DNA of 64,000 nt, from assembly GCA_965279255.1 (NCBI GenBank), contig OZ257146.1, forward strand, positions 1,116,001 through 1,180,000. Reading direction: 5' to 3'. Below the pieces are notes generated by a model. The model worked only from the letters and a program-made list of their open reading frames with translations, searched no databases and was not told where the DNA came from. This document shows positions 1 to 8,891 of this stretch, in pieces. The translations under genes and the position numbers were made by a program. Position 1 is the stretch's first letter. Every line of letters begins with the position of its first letter. The DNA comes from CAMFLJ01 sp965279255 (GTDB taxonomy: Bacteria; Actinomycetota; Acidimicrobiia; Acidimicrobiales; Acidimicrobilacustridaceae).

Positions 1-1
1 C

Positions 2-316
2 ATCCTCAACCTGGCGCGCAACGCGCTGGTGCACGGCGGCGACGGCGTGACCGTCGAGATCGCCGCCGGCCGCGTCGGTGACGCCGTCGAGGTGGTCGTG
101 GCCGATGACTGGCCGGGCATCGCCGCCGACGACCGGCAGCGCATCTTCGAGCCCTTCACCCGCCTCGGGCACGAGGAGCAGGGGCTCGGGCTCGGCCTGG
201 CCGTCACCCGATCGCTGATCGAGGCCATGGGGGGAAGGGTGGCGGTGGAGAGCGAGGCCGGCGAGGGCACGCGCTTCACGCTCACCCTTCCGGCTACAGC
301 CCCTTCGGCCGGTTGA
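2..316 (+). CDS. Sensor histidine kinase, C-terminal ATPase domain (5' end outside window)
   Basis: Only the last ~105 codons are present; the frame is open at the left edge. The piece is a HATPase_c domain. It has an N box (NLARNALVHGG), a G1-like box (DDWPGI), an F box (IFEPF), a G2 box (GLGLGLAV), and the terminal stretch ending TRFTLTLPA. This domain binds ATP to phosphorylate the kinase's own His in a two-component system. The G1 box is unusual: DDWPGI replaces the common DNGPGI. The sensor domain and the partner regulator lie upstream of the window, so the signal is unknown. The gene converges on the SDR gene and their ends overlap by 23 bases. Confidence 0.85.
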   Translation: MLNLARNALVHGGDGVTVEIAAGRVGDAVEVVVADDWPGIAADDRQRIFEPFTRLGHEEQGLGLGLAVTRSLIEAMGGRVAVESEAGEGTRFTLTLPATAPSAG

Positions 317-1151
317 CGAAGCGCCCTTCGACGGGCGAGAAGAACCAGCCGCCGCCGGCCTTGGTGCCGCCGTCGACGGGCACGTTGTGGCCGGTGACGA
401 ACGACGACAGGTCCGACGCCAGGAAGAGCGCCACGCGGGCGTTGTCCTCGGGCCACCCGAGCCGCCCCACCGGGGCCCACGAGGGCCACAGGTGGTCGTG
501 GTCCTCGTACCCCGTGAGGTAGTCGACCTGGGGGGTGTGGGTGAGGTCGGGTCCGATGCCGTTGAACCGGATGCCGTTGCGGCCCTGCGACACGGCCATG
601 TCGACGGTGAACTTGGCGACCGCGGCCTTCATCGAGCCGTAGATCGGGTCTCCCGGATAGCCGCGCATGCCCTCGACGGAGTGCACGTTGACCACCGAGG
701 CGCCGTCGGAGGCGATCAGGCTCTCGAGGAACGCGTGGGTGACGGCCACGACGTGCCAGAAGTTCTGGCGGTACATGGCGTCCCACGACTCGGGGCCCGA
801 CTTCCGGAACCGCACGAGCGGGCGGTAGTCGCCGACGTTGTTCACCAGCACCTGCACGTGGGGGTGGTCGGCGAGCACGGCCTCGGCGAGCGCGGCCACG
901 CCCTCCTCGGTGCGGACGTCGACGACGTGGGCCCGCGCCGAGCCCCCGGCCGCGGTGATGTCGGCCACGACCGTCTCGGCCCGCTCGGGGTCGATCTCGG
1001 CGATCTCGACGTGGGCGCCGTGCTGGGCGAACAGCCGTGACACGGCGCCCCCGATGCCGTCGCCGCCGCCGGTCACGACGGCGACACGGCCGGCCAGCAA
1101 CTGGTTCCAGTCGTCGATGGGTGGGACGTTCGACGGAACCTGCGTGGTCAT
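294..1151 (-). CDS. SDR family NAD(P)-dependent oxidoreductase
   Basis: A 285-residue classical short-chain dehydrogenase/reductase. The Rossmann nucleotide site TGGGDGIG lies at residues 27-34. NNVG (usual NNAG) is near 105, and the catalytic Ser with YGSMK (YxxxK) is around 155-175. The C-terminal VPVDGG motif is typical of FabG-like members. An acidic residue after the second strand (EIAEIDPE) suggests NAD(H) preference. The ATG is preceded by AGGGGGAA, a Shine-Dalgarno shared with several other catabolic genes here. The substrate cannot be read from sequence. The gene lies upstream of an amidohydrolase of the kind found in actinobacterial degradation clusters, so a role in lipid, steroid or xenobiotic catabolism is plausible but inferred. 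Confidence 0.88.
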   Translation of the reverse strand: MTTQVPSNVPPIDDWNQLLAGRVAVVTGGGDGIGGAVSRLFAQHGAHVEIAEIDPERAETVVADITAAGGSARAHVVDVRTEEGVAALAEAVLADHPHVQVLVNNVGDYRPLVRFRKSGPESWDAMYRQNFWHVVAVTHAFLESLIASDGASVVNVHSVEGMRGYPGDPIYGSMKAAVAKFTVDMAVSQGRNGIRFNGIGPDLTHTPQVDYLTGYEDHDHLWPSWAPVGRLGWPEDNARVALFLASDLSSFVTGHNVPVDGGTKAGGGWFFSPVEGRFVNRPKGL

Positions 1152-1235
1152 GGCTTCCCCCTGGGGTGTGACGCGATCGGGGGGCCGGTCACCCGGCCCC
1201 CCGACAACGTACTGAGTGTGTGGCCGACGGCCGTG

Positions 1236-2465
1236 CTAGCTGGCGGCGGCGAGCTGCTTGGCCGAGTTGACCAGCGCCTGGTTGGCGTCGGCGGGCAGCT
1301 CGGTGAGGGGCTGCTGCACCTCGCCGACCGTGGGGCCGAACTGGTCGGCCAGCGGCTTGAGGGCCGCCAGGTCGAAGCCGTAGAGCTCGGCGGCGTTGCC
1401 GGCGAGGATCTGCTGGACCTGCTCGGGGGCGAGCCCGTTGAACACCTGGCGGAAGTGCTCGGTGGTGTACGGGAAGGTGCCCTCGTCGTGGGGGTAGTCG
1501 CTGCCCCACATGATGCGGTCGATGCCGACCTGGTCGCCGAGGCCGGCCGCGATGTCGAGCGGGCGGGGCTGGCTGATGCCGACGTAGCAGTTCTGCTGGA
1601 AGTACTCGGTGGCCGACTTCGGCGGCACGAGCTCGCCGCCGATGCGCATCTCGCCGACCTTGTTGGAGCGGATGCCGGCCATCAGGTTGTCGAGGCCCGT
1701 GAGGAACTCGGGGATCCAGGCGCAGCCGGCCTCGGTGATGGTGAACTTGAGGTTCGGGAACCGCTCGAACACGCCGCCCAGGATCATGTAGGCCAGCGGA
1801 CGCTGCGAGTAGAAGGGGATCTCCAGGAAGTGCACCAGCGGCATGGCCGGGGCCTTCTGGTAGACGGGACCGCCGGTGCCACTGTGGGAGTTGACGACGA
1901 TCTCGTTCTCCTCGCAGTACGCCCACAACGGGTCGTAGACGGGGTCGTAGAGAGGCTTGATCCAGTCGCAGGTGGGAGGCACCGAGCCGACGAGGATGCC
2001 GCCGCGGAGGCCGTTGTCGTTGATCCACTTGGCGTCGGCGATGGCGTCGTCGACGTCGTTCAGGAAGACCTGGCCGATGCCGGCGCGGGCCTCGGGGCGC
2101 TGGCTGACGTAGTCGACGAGCCAGCGGTTGTGGGCCTGGATGCCCGCGTGACGGTGCTCGTACTCGTCCGGGGTGGGGGGCTGGGCGAACAGCACGAAGT
2201 TCGGGAAGAACGGGGGCACGGTGTTCGGGAAGATGACCTCGCCGACCACGCCGTCGCTGTGCTGGTCGGTGTCACGCCGGTCGCTGTCCCAGTTGCGGAC
2301 GCGCTGGTCGGTGTCCTTCAGGTCCTTGAAGGGGTTCTTGTACTTCTCGCGCCAGGCGTCGAAGTCGGCCTTGTACTCGTCGGCGAGGAACTCGCGGTAC
2401 TGGGCGTGGCTGCCACCGGCGTGGGTGTCAGCGGAGATCACGATGTAGCGGTCGTCAGGTCCCAC
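1236..2465 (-). CDS. Amidohydrolase family protein (Amidohydro_2, metal-dependent hydrolase)
   Basis: A 409-residue TIM-barrel hydrolase of the amidohydrolase-2 group. Visible landmarks are ISADTHAGG near the N terminus (the first metal site is often HxH, here only one His), VNSHSGTGG in the middle, ITEAGCAW, and MWGSDYPHDEGTFP, whose Asp is the usual catalytic residue. Relatives with the same N-terminal DTH and C-terminal GSDYPH are common in actinobacterial gene sets for aromatic and steroid breakdown. The GTG start at 2465 is set by AGGGGGAA five bases upstream. The next gene on the same strand, the SDR, starts 84 bases downstream, so co-transcription is possible. The exact substrate (decarboxylation or ring hydrolysis) is not deducible. 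Confidence 0.85.
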   Translation of the reverse strand: MGPDDRYIVISADTHAGGSHAQYREFLADEYKADFDAWREKYKNPFKDLKDTDQRVRNWDSDRRDTDQHSDGVVGEVIFPNTVPPFFPNFVLFAQPPTPDEYEHRHAGIQAHNRWLVDYVSQRPEARAGIGQVFLNDVDDAIADAKWINDNGLRGGILVGSVPPTCDWIKPLYDPVYDPLWAYCEENEIVVNSHSGTGGPVYQKAPAMPLVHFLEIPFYSQRPLAYMILGGVFERFPNLKFTITEAGCAWIPEFLTGLDNLMAGIRSNKVGEMRIGGELVPPKSATEYFQQNCYVGISQPRPLDIAAGLGDQVGIDRIMWGSDYPHDEGTFPYTTEHFRQVFNGLAPEQVQQILAGNAAELYGFDLAALKPLADQFGPTVGEVQQPLTELPADANQALVNSAKQLAAAS

Positions 2466-2589
2466 GGTGGTTCCCCCTGTTTGGGTTGGTTCGTATGGCT
2501 CGCGCGATGCAGATTCACCAGTGACGATAGGCGAACCTCACAGCTGGCCCCAACCCGAGATCAGAATCTGGTTCCAGAAGCGACGGAAG

Positions 2590-3936
2590 TCACTCGGAGA
2601 CCGCCGGGACCACGCCGGAGCGGATCGCCTCGACCAGCGCGGTGTGGTCGGCGGCAGTGCGGTCGGCGTACCGGACCGCGAACCCGGCCATCGAGTCCTC
2701 GAAGGTGTGGCCCTTGCCGAGGTAGGCCGAGATGGCGGCGGCGTCGCCGGTGCGGGCGTGGGCCTTGGCCAGCACGGCGCCGCAGGCCGTGGCGAAGTCG
2801 GCGAGCACCGGGGCCAGCTGATCGGTGTCGGGGATGATCTTCATGTCGCGGAACTGCCGGACGTAGAAGTCGGTGCCCTCGTAGCTGGTCCAGCCCACGA
2901 ACATGTCGGTGGCGCTCTGCAGGAGCCGCTGGCCGTTGATGACCCGGGCACCGTGGTTGTCGTAGGTGCTGTCGCCCAGATGGCGCTCGTACACCGACGG
3001 CCCGGCCTGCTTGACCTGGAGGAACAGCGGCTCGCCGGTGCGGTCCTCGAGCAGCAGGAGGTGGACGCGCATCCCGACGCTGCCGACCCCGACCACCTGG
3101 CGGGCCACGTCGACGAACTCGAACTGGCGCACGCAGTGGCGGCGGTCGGCTCGGAGCGTCGCGGCGTAGCTCTCGAAGACCTCCTCGACGATGCGGAGCC
3201 GGTTCGGGTCGTCGAAGTGCTGGAGCTTGGGTGGGCGCTCGGCGATGCGGCGGTGGCCGTCGACCATCACCGTGAGCTGGTCGAAGGCCCCCTGGTTGGT
3301 CCGCTTGGCCCCCTGCTTGGCGATGAGGGCGGCAGCGTTGGCCCGCGACGCGCCCTGGAAGTGGTCGAGCAGCCAGTTCACGTCGACGAGGTCGTACCAG
3401 ACCTCCATCTGGCCCGATGCGGCGTACTCGGCCATCCGGAGGTGGTACGCGGCGATCGCGTTCTCGACGGCCTCGAGGCCCACGGCGTCGCCGAGGCCGT
3501 TGTGCCGGGCGAGCACCACGATGCTCGCGGCCAGGCGAGCGACGTCCCACTCGAAGGGGCCCGGGAGGGTCTCGTCGAAGTCGCGCAGGTCGAACGAGAG
3601 GTTCCGCTCAGGGGTGGCCCAGAGCCCGAAGTTGAGGATGTGGGCGTCGCCGCAGAGCTGCACCGCCAGGCCCGAGTGGGGGAGGGAGGCGAGGTCCATG
3701 GCCATCACGGCCGCGGCGCCCCGGTAGAAGTTCCAGGGGGAGATGGCCATGCGGCCGTGGCGCAGGGCGACGAGATCCGGGTTGCGGATGTCGTTCTGGG
3801 CGACGAGCACCGCCACCGGATCGTCGCGGTCGGCCGCGGCCTCCCACGTGCCGAGGGCGCTGCGGGGCGCGTAGCGGCGGGCGGCTCGCCCGCGGGCGAC
3901 GCGGTCGGCGGTGGTGGGGATCGGGTTGACCGGCAT
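2590..3936 (-). CDS. DUF2252 family protein (kinase-like fold)
   Basis: A 448-residue protein of the DUF2252 family, common in actinobacteria and without an established function. Signature blocks are CGDAHILNFGLW (about residue 115), FDLRDFDE just after it, and later VGVGSVGMR and FLQVKQAGPS. The GDAH...N and DFD segments resemble the catalytic loop and metal motif of aminoglycoside phosphotransferase-type kinases. A phosphotransfer role is therefore possible but unproven. The ATG is preceded by GAGGAG. The gene diverges from the YkgJ-type gene, with 69 bases between them. Confidence 0.85.
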   Translation of the reverse strand: MPVNPIPTTADRVARGRAARRYAPRSALGTWEAAADRDDPVAVLVAQNDIRNPDLVALRHGRMAISPWNFYRGAAAVMAMDLASLPHSGLAVQLCGDAHILNFGLWATPERNLSFDLRDFDETLPGPFEWDVARLAASIVVLARHNGLGDAVGLEAVENAIAAYHLRMAEYAASGQMEVWYDLVDVNWLLDHFQGASRANAAALIAKQGAKRTNQGAFDQLTVMVDGHRRIAERPPKLQHFDDPNRLRIVEEVFESYAATLRADRRHCVRQFEFVDVARQVVGVGSVGMRVHLLLLEDRTGEPLFLQVKQAGPSVYERHLGDSTYDNHGARVINGQRLLQSATDMFVGWTSYEGTDFYVRQFRDMKIIPDTDQLAPVLADFATACGAVLAKAHARTGDAAAISAYLGKGHTFEDSMAGFAVRYADRTAADHTALVEAIRSGVVPAVSE

Positions 3937-4005
3937 GGCTCCTCCTCGGGTCGGCGCAGATCATGGCCCGGCGGAGGCCGAGTCACGCGCGCGAAGCTGG
4001 ATGAC

Positions 4006-4425
4006 GTGGCTTCTTCCACCACCGTCCGACCCGCCGACGACGACGTCTCGATCTGTGTCGGCTGCGGGCTGTGCTGCGACGGGACGCTCTTCAGCCACCT
4101 CGGCGTGATCGACGAGAGCGACCTCGGCCGCCCGCTCGCCGCGCTGGGTGTGAGGGTGATCGTGGAGGCCGATCCGCCGGTGTTCGAGCTGCCCTGCCCC
4201 GCGTTCGACGGGCACGCCTGCACCATCTACTCCCTGCAGCGACCCCGGGCCTGCGGCTGGTTCGAGTGCGACGTCTCCGTCGCGGTGACGGCGGGAGAGA
4301 TGTCGAGGGCCGAGGGTCGGGCGATCATCGAGGCCACCCGCGAGCTGCGCGACCGCGTGCGCGCCGGCGAGGCGCCGGACGCCGACCTGCGGGCGGCGGT
4401 CGAGCGCCACTTCCGTCGGAGCTGA
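4006..4425 (+). CDS. YkgJ-family cysteine-cluster protein
   Basis: A small (139-residue) cysteine-rich protein. The first cluster is CVGCGLCCDG near residue 17. A second region has CPAFDGHACTIY and ends RACGWFEC. This spacing matches the YkgJ / zinc-or-iron-chelating domain family, whose Cys residues are thought to hold a metal or Fe-S centre; no reaction is established. I chose the GTG at 4006 because the conserved region begins shortly after it. The frame is open much further upstream, but that sequence is antisense to the DUF2252 gene. No strong ribosome binding site is visible. Confidence 0.75.
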   Translation: MASSTTVRPADDDVSICVGCGLCCDGTLFSHLGVIDESDLGRPLAALGVRVIVEADPPVFELPCPAFDGHACTIYSLQRPRACGWFECDVSVAVTAGEMSRAEGRAIIEATRELRDRVRAGEAPDADLRAAVERHFRRS

Positions 4426-4444
4426 GGCGTCGAGCGCGGTGCCC

Positions 4445-5026
4445 TCAGAGCCTGGCCGCGACCTTCTCGGCCAGGTCGGTGGCGACCTGCCGGGGGTCGC
4501 CGGAGGTGCTGTAGACGACGTTGAGCTCGTACTGCACGTCACCGACGCGCCACACCACCGAGTCGAGGGCGGTGCCGGTGAAGCCCTCGTCGGCCAGGTC
4601 GTTGGGCGTCCAGAACTCGTTGTCATAGCCGGAACGCCAGGTCGTCACGTCGTCGGTGCGCCGGATGAGGTTGACGGTCTTCAGGTCGTCGGTCGATGAC
4701 CACCAGCATTCGTCGGCGCGCTGGTCGCCGGCCACGGCCGGCTCGCCGAACGCCGCGGCGACGTCGGGCCCGGTGAGGAGCGTGCACGCTGCTGGGAGGT
4801 CTTCGGTGCCACCGGTGGTGGTTGTCTCGAGAGCCGGATCGGTGGTCGACGACCCGGTGCCCTCGGCCGGCGGCACCGTGGCGGTCAGCGACCGGCTGTC
4901 GACCTCCTGGCCGCCCGACGTCGCCGAGCCGTTCCCACTGGAGCCGCACGCCCCGACGGCCACGGTCACGGCGATGGCGGTCGCCAGCAGGAGGAGGCGA
5001 CGGGGGATGCGAGGGCGGGGCGTCAC
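4445..5026 (-). CDS. DUF3558-like putative lipoprotein
   Basis: A 193-residue secreted lipoprotein. The N terminus has a basic run, a hydrophobic segment (LLLLATAIAVTVAV) and a lipobox AVGAC, so Cys27 should be lipidated. A Ser/Thr/Gly-rich linker follows. The mature domain begins ACTLLTGPDVAAAFG and contains a second Cys followed by WW, a pattern seen in DUF3558-type lipoproteins of actinobacteria; function unknown. The GTG start is placed six bases after a TAGGCT -10 element (5033-5038), which suggests a leaderless mRNA. It converges with the YkgJ gene 20 bases away. Confidence 0.75.
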   Translation of the reverse strand: MTPRPRIPRRLLLLATAIAVTVAVGACGSSGNGSATSGGQEVDSRSLTATVPPAEGTGSSTTDPALETTTTGGTEDLPAACTLLTGPDVAAAFGEPAVAGDQRADECWWSSTDDLKTVNLIRRTDDVTTWRSGYDNEFWTPNDLADEGFTGTALDSVVWRVGDVQYELNVVYSTSGDPRQVATDLAEKVAARL

Positions 5027-5032
5027 GGCCCG

Positions 5033-5038
5033 AGCCTA
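5033..5038 (-). promoter_or_regulatory. -10 element of a probable leaderless promoter
   Basis: On the minus strand, TAGGCT is followed by six bases (CGGGCC) and then the GTG of the lipoprotein gene. Transcription would start at or next to the start codon. The same geometry recurs across the window. Confidence 0.55.
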
Positions 5039-5047
5039 CGGTCCGGC

Positions 5048-5863
5048 TCAGACGAGGGCGGGCTGCACTCGGAGCAGCACCGAGGTGGTGAGCCGGCCCC
5101 GGCCTCCGTCGTCGACGAGGTCGACGCGGATGGTGCCGGCCGACGGCGGCCCCACGATCCGGGCGCGGGACACGATCGGCGAGACCCGGTTCTGGGCGAG
5201 GTAGCGGACCTCGACGTCGGTCACGACGTGCCGATCGGCGCCGAGCAGTCGGAGGTGGTCGGCGAGGTCCTCGGCGGCGGCCTCGGCGAGGCCCGCCACC
5301 ATGGCGCCCTGCATGGCGCCGGCGGGGTTCAGCAGGTCGGGCCGCAGGTCCACCGAGACGATGCCCCCAGCGGGATCGAGCGATCGGAAGCCGGCAGTCG
5401 CCCGGAGGCCCTCGGTGAGCGGCGGTGCGGACAGCCGGGAGGCGCTGTCGGCCGGGTCGAACGCCACCTTCACCGGGTCGGTGTCGCGCCGGGGCACGCG
5501 GGAGAAGGCGATGAAGCAGTGGCCCCAGCTGTGCCCGTCGACGGTGAGCTCGGCCTCGCAGGTGGAGGAGCGCCGCCCACCCCGCAGCTCGACCGGCGTG
5601 CAGGTCACCACACCGGGTGCCGGCTGCAACGGGGCCCGCACCGAGACGTCGGACGTGAACGCCCAGGCGTCCGGGTCGGTGTCGATGGAGACGCCCGCCA
5701 CCACGTCGGCGAGGAACACGAGCGCGTAGGCCGGCACCACCCCCCGGTCGCAGAGGGCCGGGTTCACGAGGAGGTCGCCGCTCAACTGCCCGTCATCGAG
5801 GACGGTCAGCCGGACGCCCAGGCGCGACGGGACGCTCGTCCAGTCCGAGGGAAGGTCGGTCAC
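5048..5863 (-). CDS. Double hot-dog acyl-CoA thioesterase-like protein
   Basis: A protein of 271 residues with two tandem hot-dog-like halves. The first half runs to about residue 130 and includes NPALCDRGVVPAYALVFLADVVAG. The second includes DLRPDLLNPAGAMQGAMVAGLAEAAAED, which matches the helix and N/D-G pattern of PaaI-type thioesterases. It would hydrolyse acyl-CoA thioesters in the cytoplasm; chain specificity is not visible. The GTG at 5863 gives a start right before the first domain; an upstream ATG at 5938 would run through the operator and is less likely. The gene diverges from the CoA-disulfide reductase, with the palindromic operator between them. Confidence 0.7.
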   Translation of the reverse strand: MTDLPSDWTSVPSRLGVRLTVLDDGQLSGDLLVNPALCDRGVVPAYALVFLADVVAGVSIDTDPDAWAFTSDVSVRAPLQPAPGVVTCTPVELRGGRRSSTCEAELTVDGHSWGHCFIAFSRVPRRDTDPVKVAFDPADSASRLSAPPLTEGLRATAGFRSLDPAGGIVSVDLRPDLLNPAGAMQGAMVAGLAEAAAEDLADHLRLLGADRHVVTDVEVRYLAQNRVSPIVSRARIVGPPSAGTIRVDLVDDGGRGRLTTSVLLRVQPALV

Positions 5864-5914
5864 GCTGGGGGACGGTAACGGGCGCGCCGATGCGAGACGA
5901 ACCGACGCACCAGG

Positions 5915-5928
5915 TACCCCAGGGGGTA
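5915..5928. promoter_or_regulatory. CsoR/CstR-type palindromic operator
   Basis: The 14-mer TACCCCAGGGGGTA is a perfect palindrome of six-base arms TACCCC and GGGGTA around two bases. It is flanked by GTA-rich sequence (GTACCCC...GGTATAC). This is the shape recognised by CsoR/RcnR-family repressors. It sits between the thioesterase and the CoA-disulfide reductase, 36 bases before the ATG of the latter. A copy identical at 12 of 14 positions precedes the CsoR-family gene at 24669-24682. A role in repression is inferred from position and family. Confidence 0.7.
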
Positions 5929-5964
5929 TACTGAGCACATCGACGGACCTCCGTGGAGGAGACC

Positions 5965-7710
5965 ATGAGCACGAGCCCCGGCACCACCCCGAGCACCGCC
6001 ACCGAACCGACGGGCATCGACGTCCCGATGCGGGTCGTCGTGGTCGGTGGTGTGGCCGGCGGCATGTCTGCGGCCACCCGGCTCCGCCGCCTCGACGAGC
6101 GGGCCGAGATCGTCGTGGTCGAGCGGTCCGGGCACGTCTCCTACGCCAACTGCGGCCTCCCGTACTACGTCGGCGGCGTCATCGAAGACGAGGACGACCT
6201 GCTCCTGCAGACCCCCGAGAAGCTGTTCGAGCGCTTCCGGCTCGATGTGCGCGTGGGCTCCGAGGTCGTCGACATCGACCCCGCCCGGCACTGCGTGACC
6301 GTGCGCTCCACAACCGACGGCAGCGAGTACGAGCTGCCCTTCGACAAGCTCGTGCTGAGCCCCGGCGCCGTTCCCGTGCGCCCGCCGATCCCCGGCTTCG
6401 ACCGGGTCAAGGTGCTGCGCACCGTCGAGGACGCCGAGCACCTCTTCGGCGCCGTGGCCGCCCGGCCATCGTCGGCCGTCGTGATCGGTGCCGGCTTCAT
6501 CGGCCTCGAGACGGCCGAGAACCTGAACCATTCGGGCATCGAGGTCACCGTCGTCGAGGCCGCCGACCAGGTGCTGACGCCGCTCGACCCCGAGATGGCG
6601 ATCCTCGTCCAGGCCGAGCTCGTCGAGCACGGCGTGCGGGTCGAGACCGGCATCGCCGTCACCGAGGTGACCGAGAAGGGCGTCCGCCTGGCCGACGGGC
6701 GCGAGATCCCTGGGGAGCTCGTGATCGGGTCGATCGGTGTGCGCCCCGACACCCGCCTGGCCGAGATGGCCGGGCTCGAGATCGGGCCCCGCGGCGGGAT
6801 CGCCGTCGACGACGCCGGCCGCACCAGCCACCCCGACGTGTACGCGGTGGGCGATGCGGTGGAGAAGGTCGACTCCGTCGGCGGTGGCCCGTCGCTCGTC
6901 GCCCTCGCCAACGTGGCCAACCGCCAGGGCCGTCGCGTGGCCGACCACATCGCCGGGCTCGACGCTCGTCCCGCACCCTCGCTCGGAACCGCCATCGTGA
7001 AGGTGTTCTCCCGCACCGCGGCGATGACCGGGTGGAACGAGAAGCGACTCCGCGAGGCCGCCCGGCCGTACCGCGTCGTGCGCTCCCACCCGATGAACCA
7101 CGCCGGCTACTACCCCGGGGCCGAGCAGATGTCGATCAAGCTCCTGGTCGACCCGTTCGACGGCACGATCCTCGGCGCCCAGGCCGTGGGCGGCTCCGGC
7201 GTCGACAAGCGCATCGACGTGCTCGCCACTGCCATGACCGCCGGCATCCCCGCGCCGGCCCTGGCCGACCTCGAGCTGGCCTACGCCCCGCCGTTCTCGT
7301 CGGCCAAGGACCCCGTGAACATGCTCGGCTACATGGCCGAGAACCTGCTGTCCGGCGACTGCGACCCGGTCGAGCCGGCCGACCTCGCCGACCTCGTGAG
7401 CTCGGGCTGGACGCTCATCGACGTGCGCACGAAGAGCGAGTGCGACGCGGGGATGATCCCCGGCGCCGTGCGGGCGCCCCTCGACGACCTCCGGGCGGAG
7501 CTCCCGGAGCTGGGGCCCGGGCCCTTCGTCGTGTGCTGCCAGGTCGGCCAGCGCGGCCACACCGCGACCTCGCTGCTCCACGACCTCGGCGTCACCGCCC
7601 GCAACATGGACGGCGGCTTCCTCAGCTGGAAGGCCCAGCAGGCGGCCGACGCACGCGACCCCCGCCTGCTCGGGTCGGAGGCTCACCTCGTGGTCGCCGA
7701 CGAGAGGTGA
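5965..7710 (+). CDS. CoA-disulfide reductase with C-terminal rhodanese domain
   Basis: A 581-residue flavoenzyme fused to a sulfurtransferase domain. The FAD-binding glycine motif GGVAGGMSAATRL lies near residue 30. The single active-site cysteine is in SYANCGLPYYVGG (about 64). The NAD(P)H motif is VIGAGFIGLETAENL (about 175), and VYAVGDAVE closes the flavin site. Residues from about 470 form a rhodanese domain with CCQVGQRGH near 525 (CxxGxR loop). Proteins of this architecture reduce CoA disulfides and CoA-persulfide/polysulfide and are used in persulfide homeostasis. I chose the ATG at 5965, five bases after GGAGG. The upstream palindrome and the distant CstR-like gene suggest induction by reactive sulfur. 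Confidence 0.9.
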   Translation: MSTSPGTTPSTATEPTGIDVPMRVVVVGGVAGGMSAATRLRRLDERAEIVVVERSGHVSYANCGLPYYVGGVIEDEDDLLLQTPEKLFERFRLDVRVGSEVVDIDPARHCVTVRSTTDGSEYELPFDKLVLSPGAVPVRPPIPGFDRVKVLRTVEDAEHLFGAVAARPSSAVVIGAGFIGLETAENLNHSGIEVTVVEAADQVLTPLDPEMAILVQAELVEHGVRVETGIAVTEVTEKGVRLADGREIPGELVIGSIGVRPDTRLAEMAGLEIGPRGGIAVDDAGRTSHPDVYAVGDAVEKVDSVGGGPSLVALANVANRQGRRVADHIAGLDARPAPSLGTAIVKVFSRTAAMTGWNEKRLREAARPYRVVRSHPMNHAGYYPGAEQMSIKLLVDPFDGTILGAQAVGGSGVDKRIDVLATAMTAGIPAPALADLELAYAPPFSSAKDPVNMLGYMAENLLSGDCDPVEPADLADLVSSGWTLIDVRTKSECDAGMIPGAVRAPLDDLRAELPELGPGPFVVCCQVGQRGHTATSLLHDLGVTARNMDGGFLSWKAQQAADARDPRLLGSEAHLVVADER

Positions 7711-7753
7711 CGCGGATCGGCCCCCACCGGTCGCCCGCGCAGGGCGACGTCGG

Positions 7754-8725
7754 TCAGCCCTGGAGAGCCGGCATGACCTCGTTGGCGACGGTCTCGAGGT
7801 AGCGCCACGCGATCTCCGGGGGCAGGCCGCCGATGAGCGGGTGCAGGGGGAGGGGCATGCCGCTGCGCACCATGGCCACGGCCTCGTCGACGGTGACGAT
7901 GCGGTGGCTCTTGTTCTCGGCCCGCAGCTCCTCGGCCGTCGCGGCGAACGAGAGGCTGGCGGTGTCGGTGTTGCCCTCGTTCCACGTGGCGTAGCTGCGC
8001 ACGTCGTGCATCAGGTACGGGCCGAGCTCCTCCCACGCCTTGTCGAGGTCGTCGGCCACGAACAGGGTCTGGGCGGAGTCGGGGTCGGGGATCAGGCACA
8101 TGCCCGGCTCGTGGCCGGCGGCCCGCGAGGCCTCCTCGTAGGCGGCCTGCACGACCTCGCCCCCGCCCTGGGCGAAGAACCCGATGCCGTTGCGGCCGGC
8201 ACGGCGGGCCGCCGCCACGCTGCCTCCGCCCCAGGCCACCATCGGGCCTCCGGGGGTGAGCGGCGGCGGCGTCACGTGGATGCGACGGCCGTCGTGCTCG
8301 AAGGGCTCGCCGGTCTTGGCCTTCAGCAGGATCGACAGCTTCTCGTCGGCGATCTTGCCGCGTCGGTGGTAGTCGACCCCGAACATCTCGTACTCGACGG
8401 GGCGGTAGCCGACCGCGGCCACGTAGGTGACCCGTCCCCCGCTGATGATGTCGAGCACCGACATCTCCTCGGCCAGCTGCACCGGGTCGTGGAGGGGCAG
8501 CAGCACGACGGCGACGTTGATCATCATGGTCGTGGTGCGGGCGGCCATGGCGCTGGCGAGGGTGAGCGGGGCCGGAAGGTAGCCGTCCTCCGCCGAGTGG
8601 TGCTCGCAGATCACGGTGACGATGCCGCCGCGCGTCTCGGCCCAGGACGTCATCTCGATGGCGGCCTTGTAGAGGTCGGCCGCCGGGGCACCGGTCGCGG
8701 GCGCCCGCATGTCGAATCGCAGCAT
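7754..8725 (-). CDS. LLM-class flavin-dependent oxidoreductase
   Basis: A luciferase-like monooxygenase-family TIM barrel of about 323 residues. Landmarks are EMTSWAETRGGIVTVICEHH, a run of Thr/Met-rich strand (TTTMMINVAVVLLPLHDP), LDIISGGRVTYVAAVGYRPVEYEMFGVD, and GGPMVAWGGGS. These are the usual cofactor-pocket segments of F420- or FMN-dependent LLM enzymes; which cofactor is used is not clear. The start is either ATG 8725 or GTG 8731, two codons apart; I chose the ATG. It converges on the CoA-disulfide reductase and stops 43 bases from its end, so the two are not co-transcribed. Confidence 0.83.
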   Translation of the reverse strand: MLRFDMRAPATGAPAADLYKAAIEMTSWAETRGGIVTVICEHHSAEDGYLPAPLTLASAMAARTTTMMINVAVVLLPLHDPVQLAEEMSVLDIISGGRVTYVAAVGYRPVEYEMFGVDYHRRGKIADEKLSILLKAKTGEPFEHDGRRIHVTPPPLTPGGPMVAWGGGSVAAARRAGRNGIGFFAQGGGEVVQAAYEEASRAAGHEPGMCLIPDPDSAQTLFVADDLDKAWEELGPYLMHDVRSYATWNEGNTDTASLSFAATAEELRAENKSHRIVTVDEAVAMVRSGMPLPLHPLIGGLPPEIAWRYLETVANEVMPALQG

Positions 8726-8891
8726 GAACACAGTGGGACCCCCGTGGTCGGTGCGCGGCCGCCGCGGCCCGCAGGGCCCGGACCTTACCGGTCCTGTCGT
8801 TCCCGTCCCGGCGATCTCCCGACGTCAAAGAAATTCACGAAGAGTGGTCGTTCCGCTTGCGAAGGCACCCGCCTTGACGCAGGCTGGGCAG

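Noticed and set aside
2467..4005. Long N-terminal extension of the YkgJ-like protein
   Set aside because: The open frame is antisense to DUF2252 and low-complexity; the conserved Cys cluster begins right after GTG 4006.
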